A stretch of 64,000 nucleotides of DNA from Acetomicrobium hydrogeniformans. GTDB lineage: Bacteria; Synergistota; Synergistia; Synergistales; JAFGMB01. The notes below the pieces were generated by a model. That model ran no database searches, was not told the DNA's origin, and saw only the letters and a list, made by a program, of their open reading frames with translations. Position 1 is the stretch's first letter; every line of letters begins with the position of its first letter. The position numbers were made by a program, and so were the translations under genes. Shown here piece after piece: positions 1 to 8,528 of this stretch. The stretch spans positions 22,439 through 86,438 of the forward strand of contig JAENYO010000005.1 in assembly GCA_016841745.1 (NCBI GenBank). Reading direction: 5' to 3'.

Positions 1-290
1 GTCCTCGGTCTGTCCAGGATCCTGATACTTTCTCCCAGATATGCCAGGATGTCCTCTGGATATACCAATCACCGTCCGCACCCTCAGTCGTGGGATCTAC
101 CGTTCCACCTAAAAGAGTATTGCCATCGGAACCATCGGAACCTTTTATAAGTCCTCGGTCTGTCCAGGATCCTGATACTTTCTCCCAGATATGCCAGGAT
201 GTCCTTTGAATATACCAATCACCTTCTGCACCCTCGGTAGTAGGATCTACCGTTCCACCTAAAAGGGTGTTACCATCTTCACCGAGTATG
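1..290 (-). repeat. 150-bp tandem repeat inside the fibre gene
   Basis: The DNA from 1 restarts at 151 (both begin gtcctcggtctgtccagg) with only a few changes, giving a 150-bp (50-codon) unit. The second copy is recognisable to about 270-290. More copies may lie beyond the left edge. The unit keeps the reading frame, so copy-number change would lengthen or shorten the fibre without breaking it. Confidence 0.9.
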
Positions 291-583
291 CCGATAAATC
301 GGAATGCTGGACCCCAACTTATACCGCCATCAACAGATACCCTCGCATAGAGATCTCCGGCTACGTATGTTTCATGCCATGAAGTGGATCCATCTACAGA
401 ATAGTTAAAGGTCACTTCAGGCGCATTAGCTCCGGGCAAGCCAGAATCAATTGTTACAGAAAATTCATTAGCTGTTACTACAAGTGATAATTCTGGAGGG
501 ATGTATTCCCCGGATATATCCGGGGCCACAACTTCAACCGAGATTTCCTCTGGAACATATTCTCCGTAAACTAATTCAGACAT
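1..583 (-). CDS. Tail fibre or receptor-binding protein with tandem repeats, 5' part only
   Basis: The reading frame opens with an ATG at 583 (AGGA about 10 nt upstream) and runs off the left edge of the window, so only the first ~194 residues are present. It lies five bases after the stop of the preceding tail gene. The N-terminal ~90 residues are unrecognised. They are followed by a module containing GNTLLGGTVDPTTEG, GDWYIQRTSWHIWEKV and SGSWTDRG, and this module starts again after exactly 50 residues. Such GDWYI-type repeats are common in phage fibre proteins. The position after the J-like tail-tip gene supports a fibre or side-fibre role at the distal tail. Function is inferred from repeats and position. 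Confidence 0.7.
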   Translation of the reverse strand, partial: MSELVYGEYVPEEISVEVVAPDISGEYIPPELSLVVTANEFSVTIDSGLPGANAPEVTFNYSVDGSTSWHETYVAGDLYARVSVDGGISWGPAFRFIGILGEDGNTLLGGTVDPTTEGAEGDWYIQRTSWHIWEKVSGSWTDRGLIKGSDGSDGNTLLGGTVDPTTEGADGDWYIQRTSWHIWEKVSGSWTDRG

Positions 584-588
584 TCGGA

Positions 589-975
589 TCACGTCCTACT
601 GACTGATTTTATAATTGGCGCTCTTCCTTTGAAGATCACAAAGGGGCCACCCAGCGTGTCGAAAGTAACTGCCAGGTCCCACCAGTACCCCAGCCCATCA
701 GAATTGGAAGATTCCGGGATCGCTTCCACGGTGGATTGGGGGACCTCAAGCGTAACCAATTTTAGAGTTGAACTGCTATTGTCGAGCGTGATCCAGGCAT
801 TTTCGTCAGCACTTTGCATATCCAGTACTGGCTCGTTATCCCCGTCATCGTCTGCCTCGTTATTCCTTACCTGTGCAATGGCGGAAACTATATCATCCGT
901 TGTGTTGATCTGGAACCCGTAATACAATTTAGAGCCTTGTGGAATTTTGAGCCTCATTTCTCTCGGAATTATCAT
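589..975 (-). CDS. Tail-tip associated protein, function unknown
   Basis: A 128-residue protein between the J-like tail-tip gene and the fibre gene. An ATG at 975 has GGAG at 8 nt; an in-frame ATG at 984 is a less well placed alternative. The sequence starts MIIPREMRLKIPQGSKLYYG and looks like a compact beta-rich domain with no transmembrane segment. No family is recognised. Its position in the late operon (18 nt after J, 5 nt before the fibre) makes a structural or fibre-adaptor role likely. Confidence 0.65.
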   Translation of the reverse strand: MIIPREMRLKIPQGSKLYYGFQINTTDDIVSAIAQVRNNEADDDGDNEPVLDMQSADENAWITLDNSSSTLKLVTLEVPQSTVEAIPESSNSDGLGYWWDLAVTFDTLGGPFVIFKGRAPIIKSVSRT

Positions 976-993
976 GCCATCCACTCCCTCGTT

Positions 994-3426
994 TTATTCG
1001 ACCAATTCCCAATAAGTGCTGTTAACAGAAGTGCCTATCACAGGCGTTGTGTCTGCCCATTTTTCAAACATCATAACCCTTGACACTCCCCAATATTTCC
1101 CGGTATCTAAGTCGCAATTCGCCAGAAGTCTTATACCGTAAAAATACTGTGCCGTAGTCAATGAAAACAGATCATCGCCAGAGATCCCTGAGAATGTTTG
1201 AACATCGGACCAGGTTTCTGTGTCAGGGTCATATGCCTGAACCTTCATTGAAGTAACACTCTTTGCTAATGAAACTTCCACACTCGCCTGATCAAGATAG
1301 ATGTCCTGGATCAGCGTAGCCTTATTGAACATCTGCCCTATATATGAAACCCCCTTAACGCCCGTTCCAGATTCGCCAGATAGCCATACGGTTTCCCCAA
1401 GATCAGGATCATCGAAAGCATTTTCTTTGGCATAACTTACCGTGTTATATTCACTACTAGCGATCGCCCTCGATGGAGCCACCTCATCTTCGGTGGACGG
1501 AACATAATCTATAGAACAGTAAATATGGCCATCGTAACGGACGATAAGATCCTCTTCCCAGCTCCTGGAGTAGTCGTAATCAGGGATGTAGTATTCTATG
1601 GCCAGAATATTGATGTCCTCGTTCTGTCCATCCTCGATCTTAAGGACCCTCACCCACTTTGCCTCATCAAGCATAGGATAATCTACCTTTTCAACTTCTC
1701 CGACCTCGATGTCGGAATCCTGGAGTCCAAGGGAAAAGGTCAGATAAAGGAGGGCATTTTCTGCCTGTCCCAGTAGATAGTCGGCCATGGCCTGGGCCTG
1801 GGATTGGCGTGTTATTCCCAGGAGGGAAAACTTCTGACTCCGGACTCCTTCGTTGAGGATCCGCTCATCATTCTGGGCTACAGCAATAACCCTGTCCCAG
1901 TGGCCTCCATCATCCTCTGTAGAAGGATCCACCCACTCAACTTCGATCTTGTTTGGGATCTCATCCTGGGGTTTGATGAAGAACCCGAAGGATCCTTCAA
2001 TAATGTTGTCCCTGGCAAGAAGTTTCTGGTAACTGGTTTCATACTTTTCTATATGGATGGTTATCTGCTCCCGACAGATCAGGTAACCCCGAAAGGATGA
2101 AAGCATTTCCTGCAGGTGATCTATAAAGGATCTTTCCTGATCCAGAACTATATCCATCTCAAATCGTGGATCGCCATTGACGGTTTCATCACAGTAACCG
2201 GCAGAGATCTCCCATGAGCTAGTTCCATCCGGATTCCCAAAATCAATGTCAAAATATTCATCAGGAAGCCCAAGTCCGTATCTTCTGTTCCTCAAAAAAT
2301 CCAGAATGCACCAAACAGGATTCTGGGAATAGCCACTGAGGCCTCCATGCAACACAGCGGATGGAATTATCTCCTCACTTGCCCCTGGAGGTGTCCAGTA
2401 GAGTTTCTGCTTCGTTCCGGAGGGATAATATGTCGGATCCCATTGCCACCAATCTTCATCGCCACCAGAATGGTGTGTGTAAACGGTTCCGCTCAGGATT
2501 CCCCCAAAGGAAGACTCACTTAACCACACTTCTGCTTTCAGGGAATAGATCTGATCAGCCACAAGGGCAATATCTGTTGATTCGGTTATCTGTTCTCCGT
2601 CCAGATAGATCTTCCGGAACCCAGAGGACGTATCGAAGCGGAACTGGTAATTTCCGCTGACCGATGGCTGTAGGTATCCAGTATATTCGGCCACATACCG
2701 CGCTTCACTGAGCTCGTATTCGTTGAACTCGATGTCTGAAACCTCAACTTCAAAGAACTTGCTGCCCTTGTATCGATACCATGTTCCTGTTGTACGGTTA
2801 TATCCCTGAACCACTTTGAAAAAAGAAGCCAAAAGGTTTCCTCCCAGGGAGACCGAAGCACCAGGAGGTGTCCATATAGTCCGGCCTTCTACAATAGCGC
2901 TTATTACAGGGTTGCCTTTTAATTTGGAAGATGACTCAAGATGACAGGCAACATAGGCTGTACCTGGATAACCCAGATGCTTGTCCGAAGGTGCAAGGGC
3001 ATCCACAGACTGGGGAAAGGTCCCAAGGTGTGATGTGAAACTTGAAGTGGTAAGATCTTCAGTCTGCTGATCGGAGGCCATGATATCCGAGATACCAGAG
3101 ATAGGACCCTCAGACATGGAAACAAACATGTCAACCTCTGATCTATCCTCCGTCAGATATCTATGGAAGAAGATATTACCTCCCACCCGTCTGCGCCCAT
3201 AAACCACAGGGACGGGGGTCAGCTGGGTTTCGCTATTCTGCAGAGGGCCAAAGGAATTATTCGGACTTCCTCCCATATCCAGCTTCGGAGCATCAAAAAG
3301 AGAACCTATGGAAGCCCCTACCATCCAGAGCATGCCAGTTGAAAAACCGAAGATCATAGTACCTGCTGGCAGAATCGCACTAGCTCCCAGACCAAGAAGT
3401 GCCCCGGCTAAAGCTCCTATACCCAT
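994..3426 (-). CDS. Phage tail tip protein (lambda gpJ-like) with inserted PA14-like domain
   Basis: An 810-residue tail-tip/host-specificity protein that would form the central hub of the distal tail. Residues 1-50 are glycine-rich and hydrophobic. Residues ~65-180 look like the N-terminal hub (PVPVVYGRRRVGGNIFF), and residues ~360-640 carry the J-family core (PVWCILDFLRNRRYGLGLP, then a fibronectin-like tail). Between them, residues ~195-345, is a PA14-like sugar-binding module (VAEYTGYLQPSVSGNYQF, KIYLDGEQI) bracketed by two WTPPGAS copies at 185-191 and 344-350. The start has GGAGGGGAATTT before the ATG and overlaps the preceding NlpC gene by 10 nt. It is shorter than lambda J (1132 residues). 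The family call is firm; glycan binding is inferred. Confidence 0.85.
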   Translation of the reverse strand: MGIGALAGALLGLGASAILPAGTMIFGFSTGMLWMVGASIGSLFDAPKLDMGGSPNNSFGPLQNSETQLTPVPVVYGRRRVGGNIFFHRYLTEDRSEVDMFVSMSEGPISGISDIMASDQQTEDLTTSSFTSHLGTFPQSVDALAPSDKHLGYPGTAYVACHLESSSKLKGNPVISAIVEGRTIWTPPGASVSLGGNLLASFFKVVQGYNRTTGTWYRYKGSKFFEVEVSDIEFNEYELSEARYVAEYTGYLQPSVSGNYQFRFDTSSGFRKIYLDGEQITESTDIALVADQIYSLKAEVWLSESSFGGILSGTVYTHHSGGDEDWWQWDPTYYPSGTKQKLYWTPPGASEEIIPSAVLHGGLSGYSQNPVWCILDFLRNRRYGLGLPDEYFDIDFGNPDGTSSWEISAGYCDETVNGDPRFEMDIVLDQERSFIDHLQEMLSSFRGYLICREQITIHIEKYETSYQKLLARDNIIEGSFGFFIKPQDEIPNKIEVEWVDPSTEDDGGHWDRVIAVAQNDERILNEGVRSQKFSLLGITRQSQAQAMADYLLGQAENALLYLTFSLGLQDSDIEVGEVEKVDYPMLDEAKWVRVLKIEDGQNEDINILAIEYYIPDYDYSRSWEEDLIVRYDGHIYCSIDYVPSTEDEVAPSRAIASSEYNTVSYAKENAFDDPDLGETVWLSGESGTGVKGVSYIGQMFNKATLIQDIYLDQASVEVSLAKSVTSMKVQAYDPDTETWSDVQTFSGISGDDLFSLTTAQYFYGIRLLANCDLDTGKYWGVSRVMMFEKWADTTPVIGTSVNSTYWELVE

Positions 3427-3818
3427 AAATTCCCCTCCCTGTAACGATATAGCTGAACTCTCCTGCTATTGGCAGAATAAGAAAAGCGGGATATCCGGCT
3501 CGTACATCCTTCCAGGATGTGCAGGACCAGATCCCGCTTAATAAAAGTCATAACGTGATTGCACTTCTTAAAATTTATCACCCCCCAATCCCCCGGAAGG
3601 GGTGGAGATGACACAAGATCCATGCTGTAATCTTCCTGAAAGACCCTGTCCATTCTTAGAGATTCTTCTATATATAAAGAGGAATCATATTCCGTAAAAT
3701 CGAACTTGCGTTTAAAAAGGATATTCTGGGCCAGAATGGCCAGCCCCATACAGTCACTCCCTGAAAGATCTCTTCCTCCAGGTCTCCATGGAATACCGAT
3801 CAGTGATCTGTAATTCAT
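3417..3818 (-). CDS. Tail-tip NlpC/P60-type peptidase (lambda gpK-like)
   Basis: A 133-residue protein with the NlpC/P60 layout: catalytic Cys in GSDCMGLA near residue 23 and a His in CNHVMTFI near residue 88. In phage tails this domain hydrolyses peptidoglycan stem peptides or matures the tail tip. It lies between L-like and J-like genes, the lambda L-K-I-J order, and overlaps both neighbours by 4 and 10 nt, which suggests translational coupling. The separate N-terminal metalloprotease (JAMM) domain of lambda gpK is absent, so this is the short form. The third catalytic residue cannot be assigned from sequence alone. Confidence 0.8.
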   Translation of the reverse strand: MNYRSLIGIPWRPGGRDLSGSDCMGLAILAQNILFKRKFDFTEYDSSLYIEESLRMDRVFQEDYSMDLVSSPPLPGDWGVINFKKCNHVMTFIKRDLVLHILEGCTSRISRFSYSANSRRVQLYRYREGNLWV

Positions 3819-4456
3819 TCAAGGGGATCCCTGACATCTTTACCAGCTGGAAGGTAGGGGAAGCCTCCGAAATTCGCCTCATTTCCCTTGGCCTTGCAGT
3901 CTGTTAAGGTATGATAGCAGATGATATCTCCACCGACATAGGAGCATTCAGGCCCCTTGAAACCCCAGGGACAGTAGTTCCAGTGCAGCCTTTTAGGACC
4001 CTTCTGCATGAGATTGAACATGGAAACCAGGGTCAGCTCCAGATCACTTTCAGATACTCGATACTGCCTCAAGAATCCCTGGAAGATGGTCAGGCTGTAG
4101 AGGTCATTGTCAAGGTGATCAAAGAGAGCCCGTATTATCTGGACCTTCGCCTTTTTAAGGCTATGAGTCAGGACAAGCTTTCCCATCTCCCGGGTAGTAT
4201 TGTCGATCTTGAGGCTGCCTCCATCGATCTCCGTATCATTGGAAACCGAGATGGGCTGAAAAGAAAGACCGCAGGAAAGATAGGTCTGGGTATCTCCGTT
4301 CTCATCAACGAATTGGCCATCCTGGGGCCAGTCGGTCAGATAGACATTGTTCAATACACCGTCTTCATCCTCTATGCCGGTGATCCTTACCAGGATAAGG
4401 GGAGAGACTTCCCTTTTCTCTACCTCCCCCTGATAACTTGCATTTGTCCGGCTCAT
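3815..4456 (-). CDS. Minor tail protein L-like, probable 4Fe-4S protein
   Basis: A 213-residue protein of the lambda gpL / baseplate hub type. The N-terminal half (to ~150) has the beta-rich pattern ending in TLVSMFNLMQKG. The C-terminal part has four cysteines at 162, 171, 180 and 187 in the frame YCPWGFKGPECSY and CYHTLTDCKAKGN, followed by NFGGFPYLP. In lambda gpL four C-terminal cysteines coordinate a 4Fe-4S cluster, and the same arrangement is seen here. It acts in the tail tip, linking the tape measure to the J hub. It overlaps genes on both sides by 4 nt in a compact late operon. Confidence 0.8.
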   Translation of the reverse strand: MSRTNASYQGEVEKREVSPLILVRITGIEDEDGVLNNVYLTDWPQDGQFVDENGDTQTYLSCGLSFQPISVSNDTEIDGGSLKIDNTTREMGKLVLTHSLKKAKVQIIRALFDHLDNDLYSLTIFQGFLRQYRVSESDLELTLVSMFNLMQKGPKRLHWNYCPWGFKGPECSYVGGDIICYHTLTDCKAKGNEANFGGFPYLPAGKDVRDPLE

Positions 4457-4809
4457 GTCAGTATCTCCTTGATATTCAGGCTCATGGTTCCGGCAAGGAG
4501 TCCCTGGGTCGTTAAAGAGGGTTTGGAATCTATAAACCTTACCAGAATGGTCTCCCTGTTGTTATTGAGAGGATCCGTGTATGTCCAGTAAAAGGGAATG
4601 GCCGGCCCATGCTGGTTATCCCACCACCTCAGTACCTGATGGATATCACTGTAATTTTTAGTGAAGGAAAGCTTCCACTGTCTTGGATATCTTCCCTTCC
4701 AGTAGACCTGCTCCTTACCGGATTCATAGTTGCTCGTATTTACCTTATGTTCCGGAGTCTGGTCAACCACAAAATCAGGAATAAAGGGAAATTCACGGTA
4801 ACAGGTCAT
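4453..4809 (-). CDS. Minor tail protein M-like
   Basis: A 118-residue protein starting MTCYREFPFIPDFVVDQ, directly downstream of the tape measure (stop and start are adjacent) and overlapping the L-like gene by 4 nt. It contains a WKLSFTKNYSDIHQVLRWWD segment and ends in a strand-rich part. This matches the size and place of lambda gpM/DUF2460-like tail-tip proteins that start tip assembly around the tape measure. Assignment rests mostly on gene order. Confidence 0.7.
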   Translation of the reverse strand: MTCYREFPFIPDFVVDQTPEHKVNTSNYESGKEQVYWKGRYPRQWKLSFTKNYSDIHQVLRWWDNQHGPAIPFYWTYTDPLNNNRETILVRFIDSKPSLTTQGLLAGTMSLNIKEILT

Positions 4810-6990
4810 TTACATCACCCCTTGAATAGCCTTCCGGACAGATCCGTTCCGGGCAAGGTTCTCCTGGATAATACCGACTACCTGTCCCTTGTTCTTCGTA
4901 AAGAAATCCATGGCATCTCTTGCATCTATGGCATTGATGTGGATCTGGACACTGGACATGCTGGATTGCTGCTGCTCCACCGGAGCGGACATATTCCGTG
5001 GAGAACCGTTACTCACATATTCCGGCTTGTTCTCTGCGAAGGAGTACATCCTTCCTGACGCTCCAAAACCAACCACCGGCTCCGGTATCCATCCTCCGCT
5101 GGCGAACTGGAAAAGCCCGCCCAGTCCCTTATTTATTATTCCGGAAAGGATGGATGTACCTGCCTGTTTTAGGATATTACCCAGGGCATCTCCCAGATCT
5201 TCTGCTCCTGTAATGGCATTGGCCAGCCCATCCGAAAGGCTCTGGGTCCAGAGATCCGATTTCTTGGCAAGTTCATCGAAAATGCTCTTCTTTTCCTCGA
5301 TCTTTCCAAGAGAGGAAGCTACATCTTCACCGATCCTCTTGGCATCCATCATGTCACCGTAATTATTTTCACCCTGTTTATAACTGATCCAGCCTTCCAT
5401 TGACATTCCGGATCCGCCATAACGGCTTCCCCAGCTTGCGAAGGCCATCTGGATCTCGTTCTCCTGGGCAAGTCTTTCCATGGCTGCCCTTCTGTTTATT
5501 TCTGCAACCTTGGCAGCATACCATTCCTCAATCTGAACTCTTGTCTCAGCTGAGTTCTTTGCCTCCTCCATGAGCTGGTCATATCTGCCTTTAATCTCGC
5601 TTAGCTCGGCTGACTTGTAATCACCATGGAGTTTCAGAAGATCTATATTGAGATCTCCCTGGATATCTGACATCTTCTTAACATATTTCCTGGCCTCTTC
5701 AAGGGCTGCCTTGGTGACTTCTTTAGTCTTATCCTTTGCCTTCTGGGGAGTCCAGAAGGACAAACCCGTAAGATCCACAGATCCTCCAGAACCATATTCC
5801 CTGCTCGACTTGGTATCCAGAGGGTTCCTGCTGTGGACAGGGTTAATCATAGAGTCGCTGTAAACCCTCACATTCTGGGAATTCGTGACAGCGTTCCTGG
5901 AACTTTCGCTGAGATCTTTCACACCTGTGGCAGACATTACAGACCGGATCTCGTCCTTGGCTTTCTCGCTAGCATGAGCGAAGTCCCACATGGACCAGGC
6001 CAGCAGTCCGATGGTCACAGTCAAAGCGGAAAGAGCGGGATGAAGAGCTACAAAATCGATTAGACCTAAAACTCCGCTCTTGGTATTTTTAGCTGTCCTG
6101 GCAAATCCGGAGACCAGTTTACCTGTCACCAGCAACAGGGGACCTCCGGCAGCTGCCATGGAACCCCATTTGATAATTGCCTGCTGAGTCTCCGTGTTCA
6201 TGTCGGTTAGCCCCTGGACAACGTTACGGCCCACACCTACCCATTCCTTGGCCGTGGGGATCATGAGGGTACCGAACTTTTCTGCAAGATCCTTGATATC
6301 AGAACCAAGAGCCTTGCTGGAGTTTGCCAGCCCGTCTGCCGTTCTTACCGCATCACCCTGGGCATCGACAGTTCCTTTCAGGGTTAGCTGCAGTATTGCC
6401 TGAGCCTTGGTATTTGCATCGAGCTCATTTTTATTCTTTATAAGGCCGCTATCAAGAGCCTCCTGGATTATCTGGCTCTGCTGGGCCACAACTCCGTATT
6501 TACGCAGAGTTTCAGTGTTGCCCACAATGGCGCTCTGTATGTCCTGGATAACCTGCTCCGTGGGTAGATTATTGAAAGAAGCCAGATCCGTGGCAAGCTC
6601 CACCACCTGTCTGGACATACCTGCTGCGTTATCTCGGGCAAAACCCAGGGGAACAAGGGTATCCTGAATGGTGGCAAGGAACTTCTTGTTCTCAGTGGTA
6701 GATCTTCCCACCGACCGGCTGAATGTCTTGGCCCAGTCTTCCACTTCTTTGGATTGATTTTTGAAGACCGCCTTGAATTTACTGTCTATTTCCTCCGCAT
6801 CGGATGCGGTTTTTAACATAGCTGTACCGGCAGCCACGAGGGGGACGGTCAGGGACCTGGTCCATTTGGAACCAAATTGCTGAAGATTGCGCCCCATGCG
6901 GTTTATTTTGGTGGTAACACGATTGAAGGCCTTTTCAGCCTTACTCGTATCCGCTCCGATGATGTAATCCAGCTTACGCTTTCTGGCCAT
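4810..6990 (-). CDS. Tail tape measure protein
   Basis: A 726-residue protein that sets tail length and probably helps DNA entry. The N-terminus has the typical GADTSKAEKAFNRVTTKINRMG start. Long helical stretches cover residues ~30-300, a hydrophobic segment lies near residues 308-332 (ALSALTVTIGLLAWSMWDFA), and another helical part lies at ~430-520. The C-terminus contains GLFQFASGGWIPEPVVGFGASG, typical of tape measure ends. The ATG overlaps the stop of the -1 frame chaperone ORF by one base (TAATG). At ~730 residues it predicts a tail of ordinary siphovirus length. Confidence 0.93.
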   Translation of the reverse strand: MARKRKLDYIIGADTSKAEKAFNRVTTKINRMGRNLQQFGSKWTRSLTVPLVAAGTAMLKTASDAEEIDSKFKAVFKNQSKEVEDWAKTFSRSVGRSTTENKKFLATIQDTLVPLGFARDNAAGMSRQVVELATDLASFNNLPTEQVIQDIQSAIVGNTETLRKYGVVAQQSQIIQEALDSGLIKNKNELDANTKAQAILQLTLKGTVDAQGDAVRTADGLANSSKALGSDIKDLAEKFGTLMIPTAKEWVGVGRNVVQGLTDMNTETQQAIIKWGSMAAAGGPLLLVTGKLVSGFARTAKNTKSGVLGLIDFVALHPALSALTVTIGLLAWSMWDFAHASEKAKDEIRSVMSATGVKDLSESSRNAVTNSQNVRVYSDSMINPVHSRNPLDTKSSREYGSGGSVDLTGLSFWTPQKAKDKTKEVTKAALEEARKYVKKMSDIQGDLNIDLLKLHGDYKSAELSEIKGRYDQLMEEAKNSAETRVQIEEWYAAKVAEINRRAAMERLAQENEIQMAFASWGSRYGGSGMSMEGWISYKQGENNYGDMMDAKRIGEDVASSLGKIEEKKSIFDELAKKSDLWTQSLSDGLANAITGAEDLGDALGNILKQAGTSILSGIINKGLGGLFQFASGGWIPEPVVGFGASGRMYSFAENKPEYVSNGSPRNMSAPVEQQQSSMSSVQIHINAIDARDAMDFFTKNKGQVVGIIQENLARNGSVRKAIQGVM

Positions 6991-7325
6991 TATTCCACCC
7001 CCCTCTTACGGCTCAGTATTTTTCCCTTGCAGTGGGCATGATAGGCCCATTTGCTGCTGAATATTTCTCCCGTTTCCGGATCTTCAAATCCCATGAGATC
7101 CTCCATCTGTAGGGGGCTGGACCTCATGCCGCTGCCGTTGGCTATCCAGCATGCGGTAAGGGCAAGCTCCTTTATTCGCTGTCTTTCTACCTTCCGTCGG
7201 GCTATATCAAGATCCGCAAGCTCACCCAGGGTAATCTCCCAGAGATCAGAATGTTTAAGATTAAGAGGGCCGAGAGCTCTGGTTATAACGTTAATCCAGT
7301 ATTCCTCCCGGTCCTCCTCGGTCAG
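6990..7325 (-). CDS. Tail assembly chaperone, -1 frameshift extension
   Basis: A 111-codon open frame (LTEEDREEYWINV ... SRKRGVE) that has no convincing start of its own and begins exactly at the A AAA AAC slippery sequence ending the upstream chaperone gene. It is read as the C-terminal part of a fusion, equivalent to the T part of lambda gpG-GT. The fusion recruits tail tube subunits to the tape measure. The TAA at 6992-6990 overlaps the tape measure ATG, as usual for this pair. The chaperone role is established for the family; frameshifting here is inferred from the heptamer and the reading frames. Confidence 0.85.
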   Translation of the reverse strand: MTEEDREEYWINVITRALGPLNLKHSDLWEITLGELADLDIARRKVERQRIKELALTACWIANGSGMRSSPLQMEDLMGFEDPETGEIFSSKWAYHAHCKGKILSRKRGVE

Positions 7326-7702
7326 TTTTTTGAGTCTTCGCCCGTGTTGACCCTGAGGATCTGCGTCAGGGACTCAAAGAGCTCCTGTTTACAGATATCT
7401 ATGGCAAAATCGAAATCAAAATCAGGATCTTCAACCAGCCTGGTAACTTTTTCAATGGTCACTTTGGGAAGCGAGACCAGAAGCCCCGCCCATAGGATGA
7501 CCACAAGCTCCCTTATGGAAAAGGGGTTCTGAACATCCTTCTGCAGAAGGACCAAGGAAGAACATCCCAGAGCCTGCTCCATTTTCATCACTGACATGAC
7601 AGGGTACTTTACCTCTCTCTTTGTTCCATCGATGCTGATTATCGGTTCTCTTTCCTCCAGGCTTTCCGGAGCTCCAGAGGTTTCCTTCTTAACATTGCTC
7701 AT
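7322..7702 (-). CDS. Tail assembly chaperone, zero-frame product (gpG-like)
   Basis: A 126-residue protein between the tail tube and tape measure genes. It is mostly helical and acidic toward the end (VEDPDFDFDFAIDICKQ, then VNTGEDSKN stop). This is the abundant short chaperone that keeps the tape measure soluble during tail assembly. The last codons TCA AAA AAC TGA form a classical -1 slippery site, so a minority of ribosomes should continue into the overlapping frame. No catalytic motif is expected or seen. Confidence 0.85.
   Translation of the reverse strand: MSNVKKETSGAPESLEEREPIISIDGTKREVKYPVMSVMKMEQALGCSSLVLLQKDVQNPFSIRELVVILWAGLLVSLPKVTIEKVTRLVEDPDFDFDFAIDICKQELFESLTQILRVNTGEDSKN
7325..7331 (-). 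promoter_or_regulatory. Programmed -1 ribosomal frameshift site (A AAA AAC)
   Basis: On the minus strand the heptamer AAAAAAC is phased as A AAA AAC immediately before the zero-frame stop TGA. This is an X XXY YYZ sequence in the right phase. Slipping back one base continues into a 111-codon frame up to the tape measure start. Gene order and overlap match known siphovirus G/GT frameshifts. Confidence 0.88.
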
Positions 7703-7732
7703 TCTGCCTACCTCCCCATCCAGTGTGGCTTA

Positions 7733-8155
7733 TTACGACTGTATCGCCGGAGTCAATGCTCCGTTACCCTTGAGCTGCAGGGTAAGACCCACTGAATCAT
7801 CTTTGGATCCTGCAGGGTCCCAGTTGGTTACAACAGCATTTCCGGAATATTCTTTTTTACCTGTACCCGTTCCCTGCGGCCTGAGCTTTAAAACCACATC
7901 CGTATTGTCCGTCAGAATAGAATCCTCTATCTCTGACTGGACCGCATCGGCAGGATCATAAAAAAGAGTCACGGATCCAGTCCATGATTTTGAACCGTGA
8001 AGGACCTCCTCCCATTCGGCATTCATGTTTGTCATATCAATGGTTTTTTTATCCACTGAAAGGTTGAAATCCTTAACCTCTCCGAAAGCGGTAGGAGTGG
8101 ATGCTACATTAACCATTAGAACGGCATCTTTGCTGCTACCCTTTGCCAATTGCAT
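7733..8155 (-). CDS. Major tail tube protein
   Basis: A 140-residue protein in the usual place between tail-completion and chaperone genes. It opens MQLAKGSSKDAVLMVN and contains TIDMTNMNAEWEEVLHGSKSWTGSVTLFYD, the pattern of the TP901-1/phi13-type major tail protein family. It polymerises into the tail tube around the tape measure. Its size matches short tube proteins without an added Ig-like domain. Confidence 0.85.
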   Translation of the reverse strand: MQLAKGSSKDAVLMVNVASTPTAFGEVKDFNLSVDKKTIDMTNMNAEWEEVLHGSKSWTGSVTLFYDPADAVQSEIEDSILTDNTDVVLKLRPQGTGTGKKEYSGNAVVTNWDPAGSKDDSVGLTLQLKGNGALTPAIQS

Positions 8156-8165
8156 TCACCTCGCT

Positions 8166-8528
8166 TTATCTCACATAGGCACGGAATTCAAGAACTCCAT
8201 GCAGCCAATTGTCTTCATCCCTCGCAAGGACCTGTGTCTCATCGAGGTATATCTCATAAGCACTTATTCCCTTAACAGATGTCTCCACCAGGGCCATGAT
8301 CTGCTTCAGTTCCTTCCTGGTACCGGAAGAATAGACATGGATCGTCTGATAAACCGCCCGCTCTGTATCATTCAGAAGCCTCCCGGGAAAATCCTGCTCG
8401 GCCCCAAATACCAGGTAAGGATTATCCACTTCTCCCGGAGGATCGTAATAGATGCCGTTAATAACGGCACTCAGCTCTGAATCACTGGAAAGGGCAGTAT
8501 AGAGAACCTCTAGAAAAGAAATGCTCAT
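8166..8528 (-). CDS. Tail completion / head-tail connector protein (DUF3168-like)
   Basis: A 120-residue protein with MSISFLEVLYTALSSDSELSAVINGIYYD at the start and YLVFGAEQDFPG in the middle, the DUF3168 (gp17-like tail terminator) pattern. These proteins cap the tail tube and join it to the head. The start shares one base with the stop of the upstream gp10-like gene, showing a coupled connector operon. Confidence 0.82.
   Translation of the reverse strand: MSISFLEVLYTALSSDSELSAVINGIYYDPPGEVDNPYLVFGAEQDFPGRLLNDTERAVYQTIHVYSSGTRKELKQIMALVETSVKGISAYEIYLDETQVLARDEDNWLHGVLEFRAYVR

Noticed and set aside
3911-4591. A 226-codon plus-strand frame
   Set aside because: It lies wholly opposite the L- and M-like tail genes, which have clear family features and tight overlaps.
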